DNA of 5,977 nt, taken from Victivallales bacterium (GTDB taxonomy: Bacteria; Verrucomicrobiota; Lentisphaeria; Oligosphaerales; Oligosphaeraceae). The notes under the pieces were generated by a model, which had not been told where the DNA came from, made no database searches, and was given only the letters and a program-made list of their open reading frames with translations. The stretch lies in the NCBI GenBank assembly GCA_017963875.1, contig JAGCTA010000458.1, positions 1 to 5,977 of the forward strand, written 5' to 3'. Below, in pieces: positions 1 through 5,977 of this stretch. The position numbers and the translations under genes were made by a program. The first letter of the stretch is position 1; the number at the start of each line of letters is the position of its first letter.

Positions 1-711
1 CGAGAGTCCCTCGTTGACGGCATCAAACGCGCCACGGACGTCATGGTCGCGGGAAAAATCTGCGTCGTATGCGGTTATGGCGATGTCGGTAAAGGCTGTG
101 CGCAGTCGTTGCGCGGCGGTGGTGCGCGCGTGCTTGTCACGGAAGTCGACCCCATTTGCGCATTGCAGGCAGCAATGGAAGGCTACGAAGTCGTCCGACT
201 TGACGATGTCGTTGCCAAAGGCGACATATTTGTAACCTGCACAGGTAACTGCGACATCATTTCCGCAGAGCAGATGAGCGCCATGAAAGACCATGCCATC
301 GTCTGCAACATCGGCCATTTCGACGATGAAATCCAGGTCGCGGAACTGCGTGCCATTCCAGGCATCCAGCGTGACGAAATCAAGCCTCAGGTCGCGAAAT
401 ACATCTTCCCCGATGGCCATGCCATCATCCTGCTTGCGGAAGGCCGTCTGGTCAACCTCGGCTGCGCCACAGGCCATCCGTCATTTGTGATGAGTTGCTC
501 CTTTCCAAACCAAGCGCTTGCTCAGATAAAACTCGCCAATGAGGACATGCCAATCGGTGTGTACCAACTGGACAAGAAACTGGATGAAGAAGTGGCGCGT
601 CTTCATTTGGATAAACTCGGCGTAAAACTATCCAAACTCACGCAGAAGCAGGCCGATTACATCGGCGTCCCCGTCGAGGGCCCTTTCAAGCCAGACTATT
701 ACAGATATTAA
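1..711 (+). CDS. ahcY: S-adenosylhomocysteine hydrolase (adenosylhomocysteinase), C-terminal part
   Basis: This cytosolic NAD-dependent enzyme reversibly splits S-adenosylhomocysteine into adenosine and homocysteine, removing the product inhibitor of SAM-dependent methyltransferases. The gene runs off the left edge. Reading from base 1 gives [13 protein letters not shown], which in the human enzyme directly follows the conserved Cys195, so about 195 N-terminal residues are missing and 236 remain. The Rossmann NAD-binding loop GYGDVGKG lies at about window residues 24-31. It is followed by the family strings [48 protein letters not shown] and the terminal [10 protein letters not shown]. The C-terminal Lys and Tyr of that tail reach into the NAD site of the neighbouring subunit in known structures. 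No gap, frameshift or lost motif is visible. The next gene begins 9 or 24 nt after the TAA with no terminator between them, so read-through transcription is plausible. Identification is very secure. Confidence 0.98.
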   Translation, partial: RESLVDGIKRATDVMVAGKICVVCGYGDVGKGCAQSLRGGGARVLVTEVDPICALQAAMEGYEVVRLDDVVAKGDIFVTCTGNCDIISAEQMSAMKDHAIVCNIGHFDDEIQVAELRAIPGIQRDEIKPQVAKYIFPDGHAIILLAEGRLVNLGCATGHPSFVMSCSFPNQALAQIKLANEDMPIGVYQLDKKLDEEVARLHLDKLGVKLSKLTQKQADYIGVPVEGPFKPDYYRY

Positions 712-735
712 GCCGTTGACTTGGCCACTTTTCTC

Positions 736-2142
736 ATGCAATCACTCCTGACCAGCATCTTTCTTTTCACAGCCTATCCGCTGTGGAGCGAGACATTTCT
801 GCGTCAAGATTTGGCGTTCCTCCAGAAAAGCGGCTGTCCAATTGTCGGCACGTCGTTGTACAGCGGCGACTGCATACCGAAGGACGACTGGCCGAAGGTG
901 CGAGTGCTTTCGAGCGATGTACCGCCACACAGTACGCTGACCCGTCGTCGGTCCATTGTCGGTTCGATGGTTCGCAAAGCGATTCCAAAGCGCCTCTACA
1001 CGTCGCTATCACTTCATCGACATCATGCACAAGTTGAACGTCTGGAATCATTTGTACGCGAAATCGGCGCAACGCATATCCATGCGGAATTCGCGGATTT
1101 GGCGGCACTCGTCGCCTCTGAGGTCGCGAGACGCTTGAATATCACCTATTCCATTGGCATCCATGCGTTTGACATCCATGTTAGCCGCTTCGACTTGTCA
1201 GACATCCTCTGCAACGCCAGTGCCATCACCGTCTGCAACCGCGCCGCCCTGGACGCATGCAAACGGCAGTTCCCGCAAACCGACAGTCTTCTGCATTACA
1301 TCCCGCACGGAGTCAATCTGGAATTTTGGACGCTTCGTGGCGAAGAGCAATCTCCGCGCATACCATTTCGCGGCGAAGAGCAATCTCTGACGAATGCTCT
1401 ATTGCCCCTGAGTACCGATAAATGCATTGCTCAAAGTGCCAATGAAAAGACCCCGAAGGGGTCAAATATTAGTAACCCCAGGTTGAGCGAAGCGAAACCT
1501 GGGGGAAGAATGCATCCAAAGGATTCCGACCTCGAAGAGGTCGAACCTACCCTCAAAGAGAACAGAACATCAACTGAGTCATTGGAGATTCTGTTCGTCG
1601 GGCGGCTCGTGGAAAAGAAAGGCGTCCGCATCCTATTGGAGGCTCTCGCCATTCTGCAAAAGCGCCAAAATGCGCCGAAATGCCGCTTGACGATTGCTGG
1701 AGACGGTCCGCTACGGGATGAACTTGTGCAATATACGGACGAACTGAAGATTCCAGCCTGCTGCTGGGCGGGCGTACTTTCACAGGAGGCACTGAAACTC
1801 ACCATGTCTTCGATGTCCTGCCTCTGCGCTCCAAGCATCGTCACAAAGGACGGCGACCGTGACGGCATTCCAAACGTCATTTTGGAAGCGATGGCGACGG
1901 GACTACCTGTTATCGCATCGCTAGTCGGCTCCATCTCGGAAGTCATTACCAATGATACAGGCTGGCCAGTCGCGGACATCACACCGCAGACATTGGCTGA
2001 AACCATCATCGAATTTGCCAACTCAACGGAGATTGAACGCAAACGACGCGTCGTCAATGCAAGACGGCTTATCGAAAAATCGTTTGATGCACAAAAACTA
2101 GCCTTGGAAAGGCGCAAGATTTTCATTCACCAACAATCATAA
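736..2142 (+). CDS. GT-B fold glycosyltransferase, family 4 (group 1), with a long linker insertion
   Basis: Predicted cytoplasmic or membrane-associated retaining transferase that moves a sugar from a nucleotide-sugar donor in surface polysaccharide or glycolipid synthesis; donor and acceptor cannot be read from sequence. The N-terminal acceptor domain shows TAYPLWSETFLRQDL (the usual FPxxSETF region), HIHAEFADLAALVA, and GIHAFDIH. IPHGVNLEFW ends it. The donor domain starts at ILFVGRLVEKKG (about residue 285), then TIAGDGPLRDEL and DGIPNVILEAMATGLPVIAS. In that last block the EX7E motif appears as D376-x7-E384, with Asp for the first Glu. The protein is 468 residues; removing residues about 199-280 leaves about 386, normal for the family. 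Those extra residues come from repeat DNA (1334-1387 and 1449-1566) and remain in frame. The ATG at 736 is preferred to an in-frame TTG at 721 because it is ATG and puts the first beta strand at the usual distance; neither has a Shine-Dalgarno. The next gene follows after 11 nt. Confidence 0.93.
   Translation: MQSLLTSIFLFTAYPLWSETFLRQDLAFLQKSGCPIVGTSLYSGDCIPKDDWPKVRVLSSDVPPHSTLTRRRSIVGSMVRKAIPKRLYTSLSLHRHHAQVERLESFVREIGATHIHAEFADLAALVASEVARRLNITYSIGIHAFDIHVSRFDLSDILCNASAITVCNRAALDACKRQFPQTDSLLHYIPHGVNLEFWTLRGEEQSPRIPFRGEEQSLTNALLPLSTDKCIAQSANEKTPKGSNISNPRLSEAKPGGRMHPKDSDLEEVEPTLKENRTSTESLEILFVGRLVEKKGVRILLEALAILQKRQNAPKCRLTIAGDGPLRDELVQYTDELKIPACCWAGVLSQEALKLTMSSMSCLCAPSIVTKDGDRDGIPNVILEAMATGLPVIASLVGSISEVITNDTGWPVADITPQTLAETIIEFANSTEIERKRRVVNARRLIEKSFDAQKLALERRKIFIHQQS
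1334..1387 (+). repeat. Pair of 21-bp direct repeats, period 33 bp, inside the glycosyltransferase gene
   Basis: Bases 1334-1354 and 1367-1387 match at 20 of 21 positions, differing only at 1338 (T) versus 1371 (C). The shared core is GGCGAAGAGCAATCTC. The period is 33 bp, exactly 11 codons, so the repeat encodes RGEEQS twice without shifting the frame. It forms the left part of the extra linker, directly after the IPHGVNLEFW end of the N-terminal domain. A GAGCAAT at 1378-1384 is matched by ATTGCTC at 1426-1432, a further possible inverted pair. Whether this belongs to the same element as 1449-1566 or is a separate insertion cannot be decided from one locus. Confidence 0.8.
1449..1566 (+). 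repeat. Structured dispersed repeat, copy A, inside the glycosyltransferase coding sequence
   Basis: Three consecutive hairpins are visible. The first is GACCCC-gaa-GGGGTC at 1449-1463. The second is CCCCAGGTT (1476-1484) pairing with AACCTGGGG (1496-1504) around an 11-nt loop. The third, at 1520-1548, has 12 pairs with single-base bulges at 1523 and 1527 and a GAA loop at 1534-1536. Much of the sequence recurs at 3530-3638: AGCGAAACCTGGGGGAAG is identical (1491-1508 and 3569-3586), 29 of 31 bases match over 1518-1548, and GAACAG ends both. The copy is translated in frame without a stop, giving strings such as NPRLSEAKPGG and KDSDLEEVEP. The element's outer ends are estimates. It could be a REP/MITE-type palindromic element; no transposase is present in the window. 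Confidence 0.8.
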
Positions 2143-2153
2143 AACTAACTAAC

Positions 2154-3470
2154 ATGAAACATCAACTCAAAGAACTAATTATGGTAGCAACTATGACAGC
2201 CAATGCCTTATTCGGAGCCGTTGCAAGCACATCTGTTATTGGAGACTGGTCGGTGAAGGTCGAGTACAACGGCAAAAGCGCCGTCGTGGCAATTCCACCG
2301 TCCGAAATCTACGACGTCGTCAATGAAGAAGTGATTATCAAAGACTACAATCCAAAGGCGAGCGGCTGGCTGCGCGGCAATCCGCCCGCTGGAATAAAAA
2401 CGCAGGAAACGACTGCGAAATTCATGCTTATCGAATCATCGATGAAAGTCGCGTCCGCGCCTGGGAATGATGGAATCGTCTATGAAAATGGAAAAGACTA
2501 CCAAGTGACGCCTGAATGGGGAACCGTCGGGCGGCTTCCCGAAGGCAGAATACAACCGAATCAAAAGGTCTATTTGAGTTACAGGCACTTCAAAAGGCGC
2601 TTGGATTCAATCGTCCTGGACGCCAACAGAGCCATCGTCTTTCGTCCTGGCAAACCTCATCCCGCCACGCCTGAACAGCCAGAACTGGCACAAGGAGAAC
2701 TTCGTCTTGTGAATATCTGGCTTGATGGACCAGTCAAAAAACTCGATAACGAGATCAATGTCTATCCGCTTTCCGAACAGACCTACCCAGAACTCCCGCC
2801 GCAATCTCCATGCATTGCAGAACGTTTGATACCAAAGACATACAAAAAACTGAAGAATGGCGAAAAAGTCCGTATCCTTGCATGGGGCGACTCCGTCACC
2901 GTCGGGACTTTTGTTCCCGATCCAGCCACACAGCGTTGGCAGATGCAATTCCTCAGCCGTCTGAAAGCCGCGTTTCCCAAAGCCGACATCGAGATGATGA
3001 CCGAGGCATGGGGCGGGCGGAACACAAACAGTTATTTCGCTGTCCCCTCAGGCGAGCAACACAATTACGAAGAAACTGTCCTTGCCAAAAAGCCAGACCT
3101 CGTTGTCACGGAATTCGTCAACGACGGTGGTCTTGACCGCGCGGCCACCTATCGCAACTACGGTCGCATCCGTGACGATTTCAAGGCCATCGGCGCGGAA
3201 TGGATTATCCTGACGCCGCATTACATCAGACCTGACTGGATGGGATTGAACAGCGAAAAGAATGTCGATGAAGACCCAAGAAAATACGTGAAGGCGGTAC
3301 GAGAATTCGCCGCCGAAAACAACATCGCCCTTGCCGATGCATCGCTTCGCTATGGCAGGCTCTGGCGACGCGGCATCCCCTGCTCTTCCCTTATGATGAA
3401 CGCCATCAACCACCCAAATCCATTTGGAATGAGTATTTTTGCAGACGCATTGATGGCACTTTTCCGCTAA
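2154..3470 (+). CDS. Secreted two-domain SGNH/GDSL-type hydrolase
   Basis: Likely an exported esterase or deacylase, for example removing acyl groups from polysaccharides; the substrate is unknown. Residues 1-24 look like a signal peptide: MKHQLKE, then a hydrophobic stretch, with an AVA site before S25. Residues about 25-235 form an uncharacterised, probably beta-rich N-terminal domain. The SGNH part follows with block I AWGDSVT (Ser247), block II WGGRNTN (Gly287/288), block III EFVNDGG (Asn323) and block V NAINHPNPFG (His420). The usual Asp three residues before the catalytic His is Ala417 here. I recall the same NxINHP arrangement in other PVC-type members, so this is probably a subfamily trait and the enzyme may use a Ser-His dyad. 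The start lies 11 nt after the glycosyltransferase stop with no clear Shine-Dalgarno, and M10 and M14 are weaker alternatives. Adjacency to the DUF4838 lipoprotein gene suggests shared work on extracytoplasmic glycans. Family call is secure; substrate is not. Confidence 0.9.
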   Translation: MKHQLKELIMVATMTANALFGAVASTSVIGDWSVKVEYNGKSAVVAIPPSEIYDVVNEEVIIKDYNPKASGWLRGNPPAGIKTQETTAKFMLIESSMKVASAPGNDGIVYENGKDYQVTPEWGTVGRLPEGRIQPNQKVYLSYRHFKRRLDSIVLDANRAIVFRPGKPHPATPEQPELAQGELRLVNIWLDGPVKKLDNEINVYPLSEQTYPELPPQSPCIAERLIPKTYKKLKNGEKVRILAWGDSVTVGTFVPDPATQRWQMQFLSRLKAAFPKADIEMMTEAWGGRNTNSYFAVPSGEQHNYEETVLAKKPDLVVTEFVNDGGLDRAATYRNYGRIRDDFKAIGAEWIILTPHYIRPDWMGLNSEKNVDEDPRKYVKAVREFAAENNIALADASLRYGRLWRRGIPCSSLMMNAINHPNPFGMSIFADALMALFR

Positions 3471-3500
3471 TGCCAACTAGACATGTCGGCATTTTAATAT
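3469..3500 (+). terminator. Possible weak intrinsic terminator after the SGNH hydrolase gene
   Basis: AATGCC (3469-3474, overlapping the stop codon) can pair with GGCATT (3488-3493) around a 13-nt loop, followed by TTTAATAT. The stem has only six pairs and the T tract is interrupted, so it is marginal. Its position at the end of three close genes and before a 223-bp gap supports the call. An inner palindrome, GACATGTC (3480-3487), could compete with it. Confidence 0.35.
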
Positions 3501-3520
3501 CATATTATAATTATAAAATT
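3491..3520 (+). promoter_or_regulatory. AT-only island with TATAAT, candidate promoter for the DUF4838 gene
   Basis: Only one of these 30 bases (3501) is G or C, in an otherwise GC-balanced region. It contains TATAAT at 3506-3511 and a 12-bp perfect palindrome, TTATAATTATAA, at 3505-3516. The position 16-18 bp upstream of TATAAT carries no recognisable -35 hexamer, so assignment as a sigma-70-type promoter rests on the -10 match, the AT richness and the position upstream of the large gene. If it is used, the transcript would carry a leader of about 175 nt that includes repeat copy B. Confidence 0.35.
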
Positions 3521-3529
3521 CGCTCTATT

Positions 3530-3638
3530 CCCCATGAGGGTCGATGTTTGTATATGCCCACAAGGTTAAGCGAAACCTGGGGGAAGTCATCCCCTAAAGG
3601 ATTCCGATCTCGAATAGGTCGAACCTTTTGGGGAACAG
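3530..3638 (+). repeat. Structured dispersed repeat, copy B, in the leader of the DUF4838 gene
   Basis: This intergenic copy matches 1449-1566 in order and orientation. A degenerate first hairpin (CCC 3531-3533 with GGG 3538-3540) is followed by AGGTT (3563-3567) pairing with AACCT (3574-3578). A long hairpin at 3591-3633 then has CCCC/GGGG outer pairs, AAAGG/CCTTT, and an inner arm equivalent to the third hairpin of copy A. In the inner arm one C-G pair of copy A is a T-G wobble here (3608 with 3618), while the pair closing the loop (3611 with 3615) is a mismatch. The outer stem is intact here but degraded in copy A. It ends about 43 nt before the Shine-Dalgarno, so it may simply be a dispersed element or may act as a leader structure. 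Confidence 0.75.
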
Positions 3639-3680
3639 AGCGATAAAGAAATCCAATGTTTTCCGCATTATGACAACTAC

Positions 3681-3685
3681 AAGGA
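3681..3685 (+). promoter_or_regulatory. Ribosome binding site deciding the DUF4838 gene start
   Basis: AAGGA lies 8 nt before the ATG at 3694. An in-frame ATG at 3670 would add eight residues (MTTTRNRI) ahead of the signal peptide but has no Shine-Dalgarno, so 3694 is chosen. This is the only recognisable Shine-Dalgarno among the three gene starts in the window. Confidence 0.7.
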
Positions 3686-3693
3686 ACCGTATC

Positions 3694-5977
3694 ATGAAAC
3701 AAATCACATGCCTTTCCCTTCGTTCTTTGGCCATAATGGCAATGTTTTTCGCACTGTTTTTGCTGCACACTGGCTGTAAATGCGTATCGAGACCCGCTGC
3801 ACTCATTGACGGGCGGAGCACCGTCATCGCCTGCGAAAAGAAATTCCAGAAGGTCGCTGACGACTTGGCACTCCACCTGAAGGAAATCACGGGCGAGACC
3901 ATTCCCGTCAATCCAGAGCAGCCATTGCCTCCAGGAACCTATACGCTACGCATCCTTCAGACGCCAGAAGGCGTTGACGCGTCATCTCTTAAGCCAGAAG
4001 AGGCTCGCTGGCACTTCGGCCCGATGGAAGCCGTCTTCTATGGCGAAGGAAATTTCGGTCCACGCCACGCCGTCTATGCATTCCTGGAAGACGAACTCGG
4101 CGTTCGCTGGCCAACGCCAAATGACATCGTCTGCCACAAGACACCCATCATTTCTCTTGACAAAGCCGACGGAGTCTGGATTCCCAAACTTCTGAGCCGT
4201 GAAATACGTCCTGGCAACGGCAAATTCCTTGATAAAGACGCTCAGTTGTGGTTCGAGCGTCTCCGCTGGGGCTACCACAACACACCGCCGTTCGGCCATG
4301 CGTTCACTGCATGGTGGAAGAAATACGGTAAAGAGCACCCAGATTACTTTGCAATGGTCAATGGACGCCGCTATCCAGTCTCAAGCACAGGAGAGTATCG
4401 CGAAGACGTCACGGCTTTTTTCGATCAGGATGCGCGCATGATCTCGCTCTGCCCAAGCAACCCAGCCGTTGCAAAGCAGATTGTCGCCAACTGGGACAAG
4501 AAATCAGCCTATATCAACATCTGCGAGAACGACTCCCCCGCACATAACGCCTGCCACTGTGACAAGTGCCTCGCCCTCGACCCGCATCCGTCGCAGAAAC
4601 TCGACAATTTCATGTGTGCAGACCGCTATATCTTTCTCGCCAACGAGGTTCTCAAGGAAGCACGCAAATACAAGCCAGATGTCAAAGTCTCCATGTACGC
4701 CTACAATGCCTCACAGCAACCCTCTGTCAACATCAAGATGGACCCGTCCATTGTCCTGGGTATTGTCCCGACGGATTTTCGTTTGTCTGCCCTTCAGGAA
4801 TACATCAACGGCTGGCGGCAATCTGGCATGATGGAATTCAAATACCGCCCCAACCGCCACTGGTACTATCCACCGATGGGCTACCCGATCGGCAACGCCC
4901 GCCATTTCTTCGATGTATTCCAGTTCATGTACAAATCTGGCGCAACGAACTTCGATTATGACGCGCCATCGAAAAAATTCGATTTCTTCCGCTATTACAA
5001 CGACTACATCCTCATGCAAGCCATGAAAGATCCAGACAAGCCGTTTGAATATTGGGAAAATGACTTTGTACAATCATACGCAGGCGATGCTGCTGCAGAT
5101 TTGCTCGACTACCTCCACTTCTGGACCGTCCTCTGGGATACAAAAATCAATCCGAACCTGGACAAACTCGCCAACCTAGGCAACTGGCATAACTTCTCAC
5201 GGCAATTCGCCAAAGAAACCGACCAGTATTATGCCCAAGAGGACTTCACAAAATCCCTGGCATTCCTGAACAAGGCACTCAAACGCAGTTCACTGACCGC
5301 CGAACAGCGCAAACGTCTGGAAGACCTGAAAACATTCACGGAACACGCCGCGCTGATGCGCCAAGCATTGTCAACTCGCAAACGCAGCGACATCCAAGCA
5401 ATCCGCGATTTCCGCAAGGCACATGGAATGCCTGAAATCATGCAGTACGAATATGACCTCGGCGACTACATCGGCGTCAGAATTGATATGCTTCAGGAGT
5501 TTGCAGAGCCTGTCATCGACCTCCCGATTTTCTGGCACTTCAAACTTGACAAGGAACGCAAGGGGGAAAACCAAAACCTACAATCCGCAACCGACTTCTC
5601 AAAATGGGACGGATTGATGCCAACCGATGGTCCATGGGAGAATCCAAAACAAAGCCATCCGCACCCAACGCCTGAAATCCGCGAAAAATGCAAGGGATAC
5701 GACGGTGTCGCATGGTATGCCTGTGAATTCGAGGTTCCTGCAGACTGGAAGGACAAGCGTCAGGTTTTCGCCTATTTCGGTGCCGTCGATGAATCCGCTG
5801 ATGTCTGGCTCAACGGCAAGAAGGTTGGAAGCCATCCCTTCATCCAGCCCAGCGACTGGGAGACACCGTTCCACATGGACATCACCAATTTCATCGATTG
5901 GTCACAGAAAAAACAGATTCTGACCGTAAAGGTCACCGACAACCTCGGCGCTGGCGGCATCTGGAAACCATGTTTCA
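3694..5977 (+). CDS. Exported DUF4838 glycosidase-like protein with a C-terminal GH2-type sugar-binding domain (3' end missing)
   Basis: The frame is open for 761 codons to the right edge, with no stop in the window. Residues 1-28 are an export signal, MKQITCLSLRSLAIMAMF onward, ending LLHTGC. Cys28 suggests a lipoprotein, although His at -3 is atypical for a lipobox. Residues about 34-155 resemble the N-terminal domain of GH67 alpha-glucuronidases: a DGRSTVI strand, ADDLALHLKEITG, then GPRHAVYAFLEDELGVRW. Residues about 200-460 match the DUF4838 pattern, including WWKKYGKEHPDYFAMVNGRR, SLCPSNP, CEND (Glu278, Asp280) and the Cys cluster CHCDKC (287-292). A mainly helical stretch follows to about 600. 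Residues about 640-761 look like the jelly-roll of GH2 enzymes: GVAWYACEFEVPADW, VWLNGKKVG (704-712), PFHMDITNF. It probably binds and cleaves a polysaccharide at the cell surface. I know of no assigned substrate, and catalytic residues are not established from sequence alone. Confidence 0.9.
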   Translation, partial: MKQITCLSLRSLAIMAMFFALFLLHTGCKCVSRPAALIDGRSTVIACEKKFQKVADDLALHLKEITGETIPVNPEQPLPPGTYTLRILQTPEGVDASSLKPEEARWHFGPMEAVFYGEGNFGPRHAVYAFLEDELGVRWPTPNDIVCHKTPIISLDKADGVWIPKLLSREIRPGNGKFLDKDAQLWFERLRWGYHNTPPFGHAFTAWWKKYGKEHPDYFAMVNGRRYPVSSTGEYREDVTAFFDQDARMISLCPSNPAVAKQIVANWDKKSAYINICENDSPAHNACHCDKCLALDPHPSQKLDNFMCADRYIFLANEVLKEARKYKPDVKVSMYAYNASQQPSVNIKMDPSIVLGIVPTDFRLSALQEYINGWRQSGMMEFKYRPNRHWYYPPMGYPIGNARHFFDVFQFMYKSGATNFDYDAPSKKFDFFRYYNDYILMQAMKDPDKPFEYWENDFVQSYAGDAAADLLDYLHFWTVLWDTKINPNLDKLANLGNWHNFSRQFAKETDQYYAQEDFTKSLAFLNKALKRSSLTAEQRKRLEDLKTFTEHAALMRQALSTRKRSDIQAIRDFRKAHGMPEIMQYEYDLGDYIGVRIDMLQEFAEPVIDLPIFWHFKLDKERKGENQNLQSATDFSKWDGLMPTDGPWENPKQSHPHPTPEIREKCKGYDGVAWYACEFEVPADWKDKRQVFAYFGAVDESADVWLNGKKVGSHPFIQPSDWETPFHMDITNFIDWSQKKQILTVKVTDNLGAGGIWKPCF

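Noticed and set aside
1449..1566. The hairpin series as a CRISPR array, attenuator or riboswitch
   Set aside because: There are no regular repeat-spacer units, the copy lies inside a coding sequence, and the related copy is 2 kb away; I recognise no known riboswitch core.
1330..1575. The glycosyltransferase as a pseudogene broken by an insertion
   Set aside because: The frame stays open and both domains retain their motifs downstream, so an in-frame linker insertion is the simpler reading.
1431..2126. A 231-codon reverse-strand open frame opposite the glycosyltransferase
   Set aside because: The plus frame carries clear GT4 motifs along the whole stretch; the reverse translation is low-complexity Ser/Arg-rich with no recognisable domain.
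3048..3476. A 142-codon reverse-strand open frame opposite the end of the SGNH hydrolase
   Set aside because: It mirrors a gene with conserved blocks III and V and shows no family features of its own.
3511..3911. Reverse-strand frames of 121 and 105 codons across the intergenic region and the DUF4838 gene start
   Set aside because: They run through the repeat and antisense to the signal peptide, with no ribosome binding site or recognisable domain.
3974..5960. Several short open frames of 60-131 codons on both strands between 3974 and 5960
   Set aside because: They all lie inside the single long DUF4838 frame that begins at 3694 and never closes in the window; that frame shows continuous domain similarity.

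Overview
The window reads as four consecutive plus-strand genes from a bacterial chromosome, with two copies of a structured repeat among them. I infer the PVC group (Lentisphaerota/Victivallales- or Kiritimatiellota-like). The basis is the gene content: a DUF4838/GH2-type surface glycosidase-like lipoprotein, and a secreted SGNH hydrolase with a C-terminal block I associate with that group. Hairpin repeats of this look also fit. This is recall, not a database result, and nothing here fixes the taxon.

Layout: (1) 1-711, the C-terminal 236 codons of S-adenosylhomocysteine hydrolase (ahcY), entering from the left edge. (2) 736-2142, a GT-B fold, family 4 glycosyltransferase. Its inter-domain linker carries about 80 extra in-frame residues, largely made of repeat DNA. 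(3) 2154-3470, a secreted two-domain SGNH/GDSL-type hydrolase, 11 nt downstream. (4) 3471-3693, the only sizeable intergenic region. It holds a possible weak terminator, a 30-bp island with one G/C base and a TATAAT, a second copy of the repeat, and a clear Shine-Dalgarno. (5) 3694-5977, the start of a large exported protein with a GH67N-like domain, a DUF4838 domain and a GH2-type sugar-binding domain. It has no stop before the right edge.

The first three genes are tightly spaced (24 or 9 nt, then 11 nt) and could be co-transcribed, but their roles differ: methyl-cycle housekeeping, glycan synthesis and extracytoplasmic ester/glycan hydrolysis. The SGNH hydrolase and the DUF4838 protein plausibly act together outside the cytoplasm on decorated polysaccharides; that pairing is inference from domain type and adjacency.

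I see no defence system, CRISPR array, RNA gene, transposase or clearly new multi-gene system. The most unusual feature is the repeat. One copy lies in the leader of the DUF4838 gene, and a related copy lies in frame inside the glycosyltransferase gene, apparently tolerated as a linker.
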